This document shows positions 1-10,951 of a DNA stretch of 64,000 nt, piece by piece. Source of the DNA: Scytalidium lignicola (Eukaryota > Ascomycota > Leotiomycetes); NCBI GenBank assembly GCA_002812745.2, contig NCSJ02000004.1:290366-354365 (forward strand), read 5' to 3'. A model generated the notes under the pieces. It saw nothing but the letters and a program-made list of their open reading frames with translations, did no database searches and had not been told where the DNA came from. The position numbers were made by a program, and so were the translations under genes. Within the stretch, counting starts at the first letter, position 1. Every line of letters starts with the position of its first letter.

Positions 1-1321
1 GGAGGGAGCCATCGCGGATGCGTTGAGATGGGAGAAACAAGACAAGTAGTCTCCTTGGATGAGACTTAGATAGGAGATGAAAGCAGAAGTAATAGAGAAT
101 GAAATGGAAGGTTGACAGGAGTAGGTCTAGATAGGTAAGAATCAATGATTCTTGCTAGGCTAGACTGAGATGCACCTCTATGGGAGATGCGAAAGTAGAT
201 ATGATTGATGGAAACACAGATGGAAAGTCGGAATCCAAGAGGAAATACTTTCAGAGAAGAGGTCAATGTGATGAAATGGGTGGGGAGTCAGTGTGGTCCA
301 AGCAAGGAGGTAAATCGTGCCTGCCTATTACCGCGAGAGCGGCGAATCATGTGAACATCTACCCCTCTCATTCACACCTCAAAAGAAGATGTCTCCTAAG
401 ATTGCACCGGCCGCCAGTTGCCGCAGCGATATAAACGGCATGTAGATACATACACTTACATAAAGGAACCTAGAAATATGAGGCAACCTAAGCCTTAAAG
501 AGCGCGGCTTAACAAAAAGAATTTCCCTTACTACGACAGTGATAGTTGCTTGAATTGGAACCCATTGAAAGATGTCAAACGCTGTAAATTGACTTACTCC
601 CAAACATATTTAGTTTTATGGAAATAAGAAGAGAAGAGCGTTGTATTGATTTAACCACCAGATCACGAAGTCGGGAGACTTCCTGTAAGCAAGGCCGGCA
701 TCGTTGTCCCTTGTAGCTCATTTCACACTCCCTTATTGGGCAAATCCTAAAGTAGAGACATTGAATCATCTTCTGCACATTATGCTCATAGTTCTACAGC
801 ATCTGACACCAAACTAGTAGTTGAGGTATGTTGACAGTTAATACCGGCGGACCGGATCCATATTGGACAGTTTTGAGCCGCTGCTGGAGTGAGGCAGCGT
901 TGAATGGGAGTGAGGGACGACCAATCATAATCACGCACTATACCTGGGGTAAAAACATGGAGAAAACCAGCTGGGGAGAGCTTTGCCTTACAGTCACTAG
1001 CGGCTTCGGTTAGGCAAGAGAGGTTGTTTCAGGGAGCCACTTGGAATTCTAGACGTGGCTAAGCTGCAAGCGTTGGCGTGATTGGTTTATGGTTTGGTGA
1101 TTTCACCCGAAACCTCAGGCGGAAACTTGACGAGGTTTGGAATCGCATCTGAACGTCCCTCCAGTCTAGATCTCAAGCAAACAAAACCTTTCGGTGCATT
1201 TGCGAATCCGATATCCTCCACGTGGCAAATCACGGCATCGCTAAATTTAAAATACAACATGAACCAGTCTACTACTACCTTGATTTCTTACTAAAGCACG
1301 TTGCAAGCTGCGGTCCTTAGT
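1..1321. other. Intergenic, upstream of SEC15
   Basis: I see no convincing gene here. Open frames are short, overlap on both strands and resemble nothing known. The part nearest SEC15 presumably holds its promoter; a CACGTG palindrome lies at 1219–1224, 98 bp before the SEC15 ATG. Confidence 0.5.
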
Positions 1322-3999
1322 ATGCCTCGCAAGGCTGTACAATATGACGACTACAAGGTTGCGGTTCAGCGGGTACAGCTCCCCCTCCTCACCTAGAAAG
1401 ACTTGTGCCGCGCTAGAATGTTACTGATCTTGTCTTTAGGTGATTCTATCCTCTTCTGATACAGACTACCTAGATCAATTGATTCCGGCTCTTAAGGATG
1501 CCACCATTTCCAATCGGACCTCTGGGCTCGTGCAGAGTTTCTCGCTCTATGCCGAAGAACGCGAGTCTGATATCGAACGTATTGGCTTGACAAAACACGA
1601 GGAGTTCCTTACATCAGTCAATCAACTACAGAAAGTTCGGGAGGGTACGGTCGCGCTGACTGCTGAGATTTTGAAACTAAACCAGTCCATTCAAGCAAGT
1701 ACCGAAAAGCTTGCGGCCCAGAAAGAGGCCTTAGTCAACACCCGGGCTGTGCGTCAGAATATTGCAGAGGCTGCAGAGGCTTTGAAGGATTCGTTAAAAG
1801 TTCTGCATGCTGTCAATCAAGCTCATGAGTTGGTTCGCAAAAAGAAGTATTACGCCGCTTTGAAAGCCCTAGATGATCTTCAAAACGAATATCTCGTCCC
1901 AACAATTCAAAACAAATATGCTACGCAATATAAACTTGCAGATATCATACAAAAGTCTATCCCTTCGTCACAAAGAGCTATATCTGAAGCTGTTATGACA
2001 GATCTTAATACTTGGCTGTATCGAATTAGAGAAACATCACAATTTCTTGGGGAAGTGGCATTTTATCATACAGAACTTCGAAGAACTAGGCAGAAGGAAC
2101 GTACAGAATCCAGCCCTTATCTGCGGCACTTCAATCTTAATTCTGCTATTGAACTCGTCTTTGATGAGAGTGAAGAGTTTGATGTTCTCGATAACGATGA
2201 ACTTCAAGTTGACTTCACCCCACTATTTGAATGTTTACATATACATGAAGCATTAGGTCAGCTTGATAAGTTCAAAGTTGAATATGCAGCTACTCGGACG
2301 AGACAAAAAGAGCTTCTCTTGCCTAGTTTCATGAATTTGGTCGAAGACGATGATTCCAATTTAAGTAGCCTACTTGAGGGAATAGCCGGATTTGCAATTA
2401 TCGAGAAAGCTACTATGAGAAAAGCACAAAATCTTCGCTCACTAGCTGATGTAGGCATTAGCTACTTGGATTTTCAATATTCTGCTGACTCTATGACAGG
2501 TTGACGAACTTTGGGATTCTATGTGCAACACATCGATTACTTTGATATCTAAAGCCTTAGGTCAAGTGGATAACGCTGAAGAACTGTTAAAAATAAAAGG
2601 AGTAATCGCACTGTTCATTCAGACGATGGATGTAAGTTCCACGTAGTTCTAGACATTCTCAATTTTTGACATATATCGATATAGGGATGGGGCTATTCTG
2701 TAACTGCCCTAGATAACTTTCTCCTTAAGCTATTTGAAAAGTATGCGGAACTGCTCAAGAAGAGGTTCAGCGATGACTTTCAGGAGGTTTGTAACACAAG
2801 AACGATATATCAGGAACAGAGACTAATATGTGATAGATTGTCTCTACTGATGATTATATGCCGATGCCTATTAGTAATGAGGATGAATATGATAAGGTTG
2901 TGAACGTTAGTTGGTTCACACCAGATAAACCTAGAGAAGAGCTGGTGTATGTTTTATCCTTTTTACCTGTATTCCTTTCTAATCTCTCATTTAGGTTTCC
3001 TTGTGTGCTGCCGTTCTCCCAGATGTACCCACTATGCTGCATCGATATCCGAAATTTTTTGAATCAGTTCTACTTCTTCTCTGATGATCACTTCCAGCAC
3101 CCCAATGTCATAGATGAGGCCCTTAGAAAGGTTTGATGCCGAATTCTTAGTCTTTGCATATATCTGACATAAAATTAAGTCCTTAGATGAGCTACTCTCA
3201 GAGAACGTATGCAAATCGCTTGTGGAAAGGCTGAGTTCACAATATCTGGGTCAAATAGTGCAAATCCTCATCAACCTTGAGCATTTCGAGACCGCCTGCC
3301 AAGAGCTAGAACAGCTGCTGATCGCAGCGCGTTCATCATCTTCCGCTGGCGGACCAATAGTGCTAAATGCGACTGAAGAATTCCGAAGCAACAAGAAGAC
3401 AGCCGAGAAACGAATTTTTGAACTTGTAAACTCGAAAATAGATGATCTAGTTGAAACAGCAGAATATGACTGGTGTGTATTAGGTCCCTCCACAATAAAA
3501 TCTGAGGCTGAAATTTCTTTAACAATAGGACTGCACCCACACTGGAGACAGAGCCGAGCAATTATATGCAGACGTTAACCCGCTACTTATCAAACATCAT
3601 GAATTCAACACTTTTAGGATTACCACGGGAAATTAAGGAACTAATATACTTTGACGCACTTAGCCACGCTGCAAATATGATTTTGGTATGCCCAAGCAAT
3701 CATGCCCTGAGAAATCTTTTACTCATACTTGCTGAATATAGGCCCTCCCATTATCTCCTGAGGTCAAAAAAATAAACCCCAACGGTGTCGCTGCTCTTGC
3801 CAAGGATGTCGCCTACCTTGCAGAATTCGTTGATAGTCTAGAAAATGCGCCAATTCTACGAGAGAATCTTGACGAGCTTCAGCAGACCGTGCACTTAATG
3901 CAAACGGACAATCCTGATGAATTCTATGATATTGCAACGAGGAATAAGAAATACGGCCGAGTAGATGCCCTAAATGGGCCAAGGATTCTTGAGAAGTAA
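1322..3999 (+). CDS. SEC15: Exocyst complex component Sec15
   Basis: Subunit of the exocyst, the octameric complex that tethers secretory vesicles to the plasma membrane; Sec15 binds the Rab GTPase Sec4 on vesicles. Nine exons: 1322–1372, 1440–2450, 2500–2631, 2685–2786, 2837–2946, 2995–3130, 3180–3472, 3529–3685, 3742–3999. They sum to 2250 nt (749 aa), typical for fungal Sec15. The start MPRKAVQYDDY and the following ILSSSDTDYLDQLIPALKDA match the fungal N-terminus. Residues about 60–140 form a coiled coil (LQKVREGTVALTAEILKLNQ), and the C-terminal Sec15 domain contains HPNVIDEAL, VERLSSQYLGQIVQIL and the terminal RNKKYGRVDALNGPRILEK. Introns are 48–67 nt with standard acceptors; the first donor (GTACAG) is the least certain. 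It is convergent with HAP5, whose stop is 337 bp away. Confidence 0.95.
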
Positions 4000-4335
4000 G
4001 ACAGAATATCCCCGTGAAGATAGGTAACCACGAGAGCTAACATATGCAGACTTACGCATACGGTTCAAAGCCCTACAAAAACTGACCGCCTAGCAAACTT
4101 CTCTTCCAGATTTGGGATGAAATAATCCAACGGACTTATTGCTAGTTCAAGTGTGGGCTCATCATACGCATTTAATGGGAAGGTGACCAAAGTGTATAAT
4201 AATCACAACGTAATATCAATGGTGAAGTGCCAATCCATCCAGCATTCTGATTACAAAGTAGCAAAGCCTCATCATTATCCCCTAAACTCCATAGCCTTTC
4301 AGACCCAGAAATTTCCGAACGAAGCACATCAATAA

Positions 4336-5588
4336 CTAGCCAACTTCATAATCTCTCTCTCCTTCAGCATCTGCGTCGCCTTCACCACCATCATGTCGAG
4401 CATAGCTATGACTAGCATCCTGTCCTACGGATTGATCCTGGGGTCGTTGTGGGACGTGATACATCTGCTATTTCGTATTAGCTTCGATATTAGAGACAAA
4501 GTCAACCTGCTGAGAAGCGTAATGCCCGTCAACATTAGCACAGCTGGGAAGCCTAGCTTCTTTTACGTACCTGTTGAGCCTGCATCGGCGGGTAACCATA
4601 TATGCCTTCCATCTCCCCGTATATCTGCTGTTGGGCAGTGCCGTATGCAGCAGCTGGGCCTTGGGGGACTTGGGCAGAGTACATATTTGACTGAGGGCGA
4701 TAGTCCTGTTCTGGAGCAAGACTATGACCTAGGGTATAATCGGGAGGACCCATCGCATGTTGGGCTTGGTGGCTTTGTTGCTGTGGCATATTAGGATGCT
4801 GGGCCGGTAGTTGGGCCGGTCCCGCAGAAGCTCCGGTAACACCCTGAGCAGTTGGTGCGCTTGCTCTCTTTGCATGAGATGCAGCCTCTTCCCGTGGAAC
4901 AATATCAATCAAGAAATCAAACATGTCTGACTTTGCCAAAGCAGAGGCGATATCTGATCTTTGAAGAGTGCGACGCTTATTCTCCTCTGCGTGGATCCAT
5001 GCGCGCATGGTGAGCTCAGTGATAAAGATGTCGCAGCCCTTGGCAAACAGGATAGGCGCCTCGGCTGAGATCATCTTCACTTCCGGATCTGCTTTCATAA
5101 CCTTTTTGATTCTGGCAAGAGGAAGCTGGTGTAGCTTGTAATCGTGTGTATCACTCTCCAGATGAGTGATGGTTTGTTGCCAATAGGTTGTCAAGATATC
5201 CTTGTAGTTGCCATGCAAACCTTGGTTCACCTGCATTGTAATCAGCTTCCATCTCAAAGCGAAATGAAAAGAGCCTTACATTCGCCCAAGCACCAGTATA
5301 AAATTCAGCCACTGGGGCATAGCCTTGCGCAGATAACTATAAATTCGTCAATTCAAAGTTGGCTTAATTGTTAAAGGTGAATATACCGCTGCACTAGCAC
5401 CTAGTGAAGATAGAGTCAGCTTGTTGTTCCTAACTTGTAGATGACTTGAGGTTCACGAGAACGACTGTGCGCCATTAAGACAGAAGTGTCCTAGACTTAC
5501 CATAGTGGCCACCATGGTTGGTGTCATACACGGGTTGCGGACGCTGCTGCGATGCATGGCCAGAGGCCGGGGGGTTTTGAGAGTCCAT
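4336..5588 (-). CDS. HAP5: CCAAT-binding factor subunit Hap5 / HapE (NF-YC)
   Basis: Histone-fold subunit of the heterotrimeric CCAAT-binding complex (HapB/C/E, Hap2/3/5), a nuclear activator of respiratory and metabolic genes. Exons on the minus strand: 5588–5501, 5400–5387, 5336–5280, 5230–4571, 4467–4336; total 951 nt, 316 aa. The second exon is only 14 nt but keeps frame. The histone fold spans about residues 88–170, starting [20 protein letters not shown] and ending near [13 protein letters not shown]; the [18 protein letters not shown] helix is typical of NF-YC. The preceding [12 protein letters not shown] segment is the conserved fungal Hap5 extension. The tail is Gln/Pro/Ala-rich. I splice a final exon ending EGERDYEVG; without it the frame stops 4 codons after the donor, at a stop on 4553–4555. 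The acceptor could be 3 nt downstream. Confidence 0.93.
5387..5400 (-). other. 14-nt micro-exon of HAP5
   Basis: Between exon 1 (ending TATG before GTAAGT) and the exon that starts with codons for LSAQGYAP there is a 14-nt exon encoding the end of Gly plus Ala-Ser-Ala-Ala. It is flanked by ACTAG on one side and GTATAT on the other. Skipping it would shift the frame, since 14 is not a multiple of three. Confidence 0.7.
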
Positions 5589-7601
5589 GTCTGTCTAGAG
5601 CCACTTTCAAGCTCTATAATGACGTGCAGTCTCTAAACTCAGTCGATGGTCAAGAATAACCAGCCACTTTAAGAAGTCAAAAAGACTCGTGCTTCGGCGA
5701 CGTTGGGTTGGATAGCAAGGATTGAATCACAACTATACACCAAAGTTGTGCGCAAACTCTCCGATGGGATCAGTTGTTGCTGGTATAGCTACAACTGAGA
5801 TCAAAGGAAGAAGCTGGACGACGCGCGCCGTGCGTGATCTCTCGCGAAGCTCCCCTCCCTGTTATCGTTGTTGATAGCTTCACAACAACAAGATGGTATG
5901 ATTGGTTGGAGATGAAGCTGTTGTTTATTTGGGCTTTGGGAAGCCTATTCTTTGTTCCTTCGATCAAGCGATGCGCGCTTGCGCGCTTGCACGTTTTTGG
6001 CTCCGCGTACTCTGGAAAGCAAGACAAGCGAAAAGTGACGCACTGATGGTTGAGCACTGGTTTTAACGTCTAAAGTAAGGTACACAGAATGCACAACTGG
6101 CTATTTGTCTCTTGATGCGAGGATCGTGTGTATGTGGCTACTGGTCTCTCGAGGAGCCACTGTTTATATGGGCAGAGGGAATTATATTGGGCAGCTTTCC
6201 GTTGCATGTGTGCGCTGTCATGCAGTTCAGCCACGACTAGGAAGGGGTGTCACCGTCACCAGCGTACGAAAAAGGCTGAACCCTCTCTGCGTGAGCGCAA
6301 TAGGAAAAACTGGTAAGGTACCAGCAATTCATACGGTTTCCCACCATCTCACTCTCTTGTCGTCCGCCTCACTTCCATAAAACATGTTGTTTGTCCATCC
6401 ATTGCACAATTGATGCAGTGCACTCGAGCTGCACTCAAGCCACACTGACTGGTGCGAATTTGCAGAGAAGCAGAACCGATGCGCTAGTCTACCTATGGTC
6501 TAGTCCATATTCGATAAACTCGACAAAGTCACCGAAATTCTTAATTTTCAGTCATTGCTCCTCCCTGCAACAAGCAACAATCGAGACACCTACCATAGGT
6601 GCGAAGCTTAGAGCGAAAATTGGAATATCAAGGCCATTGATATCTGCTTCGAGGAGTGAGACTTAATAATGGACCATCCAAACTAATAATCCCCATCCAA
6701 ACTAATAATCCCAGGACATCTCTACACTACCAAAGATATTGCAGATTTATAGCTTCCGTCCCCTAAGGTCCCAGGTAGATGGAAGATTCTTATGTGATTG
6801 CAGTAACTTTCCCCCGCTCCTTGGCCATATTAAGGTATGTCACTAAGCCTTCATTTCATCACTTTATTGCATTCTATGAGGAAATTTAACCCAAAACAAC
6901 TTGAGCAGAATCTTGGTCCCGTCATGGGTATCATGCTGCAATAATGATGTTCTATTTTTCATAGTTACTCTGAGAACGAGAGGCTCTTCGTCTTGTGTCC
7001 ACTGCATTACTATTCTAGAAAGGAGAGCTAACGAGATTCAGGTAAAAATAAAGGCACCGATCCTTCGCAATATGACATTCTAAATCGACCCTTCAACTCG
7101 GTGTTTTGATTGAAGATTTGATTTAGTAGCACTAGATATCTAGTTCTGGCAGGAGTTCTTTATGTCCAGCATGCTAAAAACAAATAATCTCCAAATAGCT
7201 TAAAGTGTTAGAATATTTGCGAAGCGCATCATGTCCTCAGATTAAACAGCCTACAGAACTTTAGTTTAGCTTTTATAGGAACATAGACAGTACTAGCATA
7301 TGGCGGCCCCTTGAGTGCAATCCTGATCAGTATGGATGGTAAACTCCATTGTTCGGTAGAATCATCCTGTGACATCATTGGGGTATTCCATAGCACCACT
7401 ACTAAAACCCCAAGGTAGAATTTTTATTTTAATGAATCAGTGTGCCAATGAAATGTTCATGCTTTTGATCTGATGAAAAGACCGGGATTGATCCGATGTG
7501 TTACGGCCTTAGGCAGTAGCAAAACAAGCGTCTCCACTGCTGGATTATTTCGGAGGCACTCCTCTTGAGCGCGCAAACGTGATATCAATCAATACAACAA
7601 G
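5589..7601. other. 2-kb intergenic region between HAP5 and RSM10
   Basis: No gene recognised on either strand. It separates two divergently oriented genes, so both promoters should lie inside. Notable simple structures are a GC-rich direct repeat (GCGCGCTT twice) at 5973–5990 and a perfect 19-bp tandem duplication at 6674–6711. Confidence 0.5.
6674..6711. repeat. Perfect 19-bp tandem duplication
   Basis: The unit CCATCCAAACTAATAATCC occurs twice head to tail without mismatch. It lies in the HAP5–RSM10 intergenic region. I see no further copies nearby. Confidence 0.9.
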
Positions 7602-8600
7602 ATGGCGGCATACCTGCGAATGCCATTGAGATCCGTACCTCGAATTGTGGTCTGTCAATATATATAATATGCCATGGGATTTGTCTAACAAACACAGGTG
7701 GCCCCATCCCCTCAATCGTACCTCTCCAAGACATGTTACTCAACAATCAATTCTTCAGTCGAGACTGAAAGCTCACATACGCCAAATACATCACAGTCCG
7801 GCCATACCATTCCNTTTTTTTTCTGGTTGAAGCTTACCGTATTTTAGGAGGCCTTCTATACCTTCCAAGAAACCGAACCTCACGTATGTTAACAAGGGAC
7901 GATGGAATCTAAGGGAACTCATTCTGATTGATTAGCAGGTCTACCACGGCAGATAGTATTAAAGGAAATGATGAACCCGAAATGCGACTACCTCGAAGTG
8001 TTCAAGCAATTTACTTAAGGCCTTTGCGGAGAGAGGCTAAATATGGTGTGCCGTCTTGTGACCTTCAAATGCGATCATACAACGTTCGAAGCCTCGAATT
8101 TTTTGCGGATTTCGCATTACGAGCAGCATACTACTTAGGCTTGCCAGCATATGGTCCTGTACCTCTACCTAGAATTACAGAGAGGTGGACTGTCCCAAGA
8201 GCAAATTTCATTTTCAAGAAGTCGCAAGAGAATTTCGAGAGGAAAACTTTGAGAAGATTGATACAAATAAAAGATGGACATCCAGAGACGGTACAAATAT
8301 GGCTAGCATTTTTGCGGAAGCACGCATATTACGGAATCGGCATGAAAGCAAATGTTTGGGAATACAATAAACTAGGTGAGATGTCCTTGGCTTGATGAGA
8401 GCCAATTTTACTGATATAGCATTCTAGGAGTTGGCAAAACCATGGATGTCGATCTCGAAAAATTACAGAATGAAATAGAACCCCAATGGGCACACTTTGG
8501 TCGGAAGAAGACTGGAAGTACAGCTGAGAAGGTTCTAGAGCTCATGAACACCGAGAGCTTTCGTGCAGCAACTGGTGGTCGTTCGCCCATGATTCCCTGA
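7602..8600 (+). CDS. RSM10: Mitochondrial ribosomal protein S10 (uS10m)
   Basis: Small-subunit protein of the mitochondrial ribosome. The S10 domain is clear in the exon from 7939 to 8375 and its continuation from 8428: SLEFFADFALRAAYYLGLPA, GPVPLPRITERWTVPRANF, KKSQENFERKTLRRLIQIKD and HPETVQIWLAFLRKHAYYGI. The last intron (8376–8427) joins NKLG to VGKTMDVDLEK, and the protein ends GGRSPMIP. The ATG at 7602 opens MAAYLRMPLRSVPRI, a plausible presequence, with an intron ending at the acceptor before 7691. The stretch 7690–7938 is uncertain: it contains an N beside a run of eight T (7814), and no single splice pattern I tried gives an open frame into the S10 domain. Another small intron or a base-count error there is likely. 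Confidence 0.85.
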
Positions 8601-8994
8601 TCTAAGTTCTTCTGGATAGCCTAGTCTACGTGGAATGTCATCTCGAACGACATTGTAGGATTATGAACAAAATCAGATCGTTCGCGTGTAATAGTATTTA
8701 GCCATGATTCACGGTGTTCCTCCCAGGGATATGGGTGTTTTGGAGGGAATATGTACAAATTAGACAAGCATATTAAGACAATTCGGTTCAATAGAATGTG
8801 AAATTTTCATGTCATCTTAAATTTCTGTATATCAAAATCTAGAAGTGCTGAATTGTCCAACCTATGGGCTTCTGGGATCCACTCGAGGTAGGGGTCAAGT
8901 CACGTGGCTATGATAACTTTGTTGAAATTTCCTGCAAAGTACTAAATTACTTTCCAGCAACAGTAGCTCTACATTATTCTGTTGTCTGGCTGCG
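8601..8994. promoter_or_regulatory. RSM10–MSW1 spacer with MSW1 promoter
   Basis: AT-rich, about 390 bp, no gene. It holds the 3′ end region of RSM10 and the promoter of MSW1. The palindrome CACGTG (in tCACGTGg) sits at 8901–8906, 89 bp before the MSW1 start codon. Confidence 0.5.
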
Positions 8995-10356
8995 ATGAGT
9001 GTAGTCTGTCGGAGTGGCAGACATTTTGCCAGCCAGCGTATTCCACTCTCAATCTTTGAGGCGCGGTGGAAACATTCTCGTTCCCGAAATGGTCATCGAT
9101 CCAATTCAACGATCGTGACATCAGACCAGGTGATATTCTCTGGAATTCAACCAACCGGCGTTCCACATCTTGGAAACTATCTTGGCGCTTTGAAGCAATG
9201 GGTATCTCTTCAAGATTCAGCAACGCCCTCGACCAAGCTATTTTTCTCAGTTGTTGATTTGCATGCAATTACACTCCCTCTAGAGACAGGAAGATTAAGG
9301 CAATGGAAGAGGGAAACGTTGGCCACTCTTTTAGCAATCGGATTAGATCCCACAAGATCCACAATATTCCATCAATCTTCTGCAAGTAAGATGACCTAAT
9401 TATGCTATTCGGTCTCTAATTGTGAGGAAAAGGTTTCCGCTCACTCAGAGCTCATGTGGATTCTGAGCTGTACAGCTTCCATGGGATACCTTTCTCGTAT
9501 GACACAGTGGAAGGTATGATCTAACAACTCAAGATAAGGAATTTCCTAAATATTGGTAGAGTAAATTATCCCTTTCGGACGATGCCTCCCCTTTGGAGGG
9601 TGGTAGTAAATCAAAGTTGAAACTTGGTTTGTTCTCATATCCAGTTCTTCAAGCTGCAGATATACTCGTTCACCGGTTTCCACCCCCGACGTACTTGTTT
9701 CATTAGAAAGACATCGCTAACAGATAGCAGTGCGACCCATGTGCCAGTTGGTGAGGATCAGAGCCAACATCTCGAGTTCGCACGTGAATGTGTTACAAAC
9801 TTCAACCATGCGTATGGACCTCACCTTGTGGCTCCTAAGACGATATTGTGTAGGTTTCTCTGGCAATCACTTTGTTCTCAATAGGCTAAAATGTCAAGCT
9901 CCGGCCAAGAGGGTCATGTCCCTACAAGATCCGCATCAAAAGATGTCCAAGTCTCATGCCGATATCCGTTCGAGGATTTTGATTACTGATCACCCAGAGG
10001 ATATTCATCGAAAGATCATGGCTGCATTAACGGATTCCACCAACTCGGTTTCTTACGAACCAGAATCCAGACCTGGCGTCGCTAACTTGCTGCACCTCCT
10101 CTCATATTTTGATACGAAACAGAGGACGCCAGCAACCTTAGGCGACATATATTCCAACTTGAATCTTCGTGATTTCAAGGTAATGGTATCACAAAGAATA
10201 TCAGATAGCCTTGCCAGCATTCGGTCTCGGTATTTAGAACTCATGGCAGAAGATGAAGGGCAGTATCTCGACCATGTTGAAGAGATTGGCCGAGAAAAGG
10301 CACGACAAAATGCCAATGAAACCATGGCAATAGTTCGAGAAGCTATCGGTTTATGA
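8995..10356 (+). CDS. MSW1: Mitochondrial tryptophanyl-tRNA synthetase
   Basis: Charges mitochondrial tRNA-Trp (class I aminoacyl-tRNA synthetase). Exons 8995–9381, 9433–9513, 9560–9675, 9731–9849, 9899–10356 sum to 1161 nt, 386 aa, close to bacterial TrpRS plus a presequence. The first 40 residues are basic and Ser/Arg-rich, as expected for mitochondrial import. The HIGH motif appears as HLGN (58–61) in FSGIQPTGVPHLGNYLGAL. VSAHSELMWILSCTASMGYL and THVPVGEDQSQHLEFAR are diagnostic TrpRS segments, and the KMSKS loop is exact at residues 249–253. Intron 1 (9382–9432) must use a GC donor (GCAAGT) to keep frame; the other introns are GT–AG. Confidence 0.96.
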
Positions 10357-10951
10357 GACTATGAGTATCTCTATACTAATATGTACTCCTCTATTTATCA
10401 AGATCTCCTCACTCCATTGTATTATTTGTATATTAAACAGTTATAGACGCTGGTCAGGTTGCGCTCTGTTACTGTTGTTGTTCTAACTATGTATTTAACA
10501 TGACGTTATCTTAACCCAATTGGAGTACGGTGGTATATTTTCCCGCTAGATTCTAGCTCTTACATCCTCGATAGATAATATGCCGTGTTGAACCTTTGTA
10601 TTTAGAGTAAAAATCAGAATGTTAGCTGATATATGTTTTTTGATCCACCTACTCTTTCCTAAAGTCTTACATGTGATAAGTTACTGGTCTTAAGCTAATT
10701 ATTAATTTATTGCTGATATCTTAAGTTAATCTAGAATTAACTAGCACGTGATTTCGTGTCTAATGAAACGCGAAGGTCGTACGTATCATCATTTTATCTT
10801 ACAAGGATATATGGATCGCGTATCAGTAACTCCTTGATCAATCCCACACTTGGAACTAACATCAACTCGACACTGGCTAAAGGCCGAGTTATAATACAAA
10901 CCCGGCAGGAAGCTGAGTATATAATATGAACAAAAAATCTTAGTTTTCATT
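10357..10951. promoter_or_regulatory. MSW1–TDP1 spacer with TDP1 promoter
   Basis: About 600 bp of AT-rich DNA without a gene. It contains the MSW1 3′ end and the TDP1 promoter. CACGTG lies at 10745–10750, 202 bp before the TDP1 ATG. Confidence 0.5.

Noticed and set aside
4393..4794. Plus-strand frame of 133 codons
   Set aside because: It is antisense to the last exons of HAP5 and has no features of its own.
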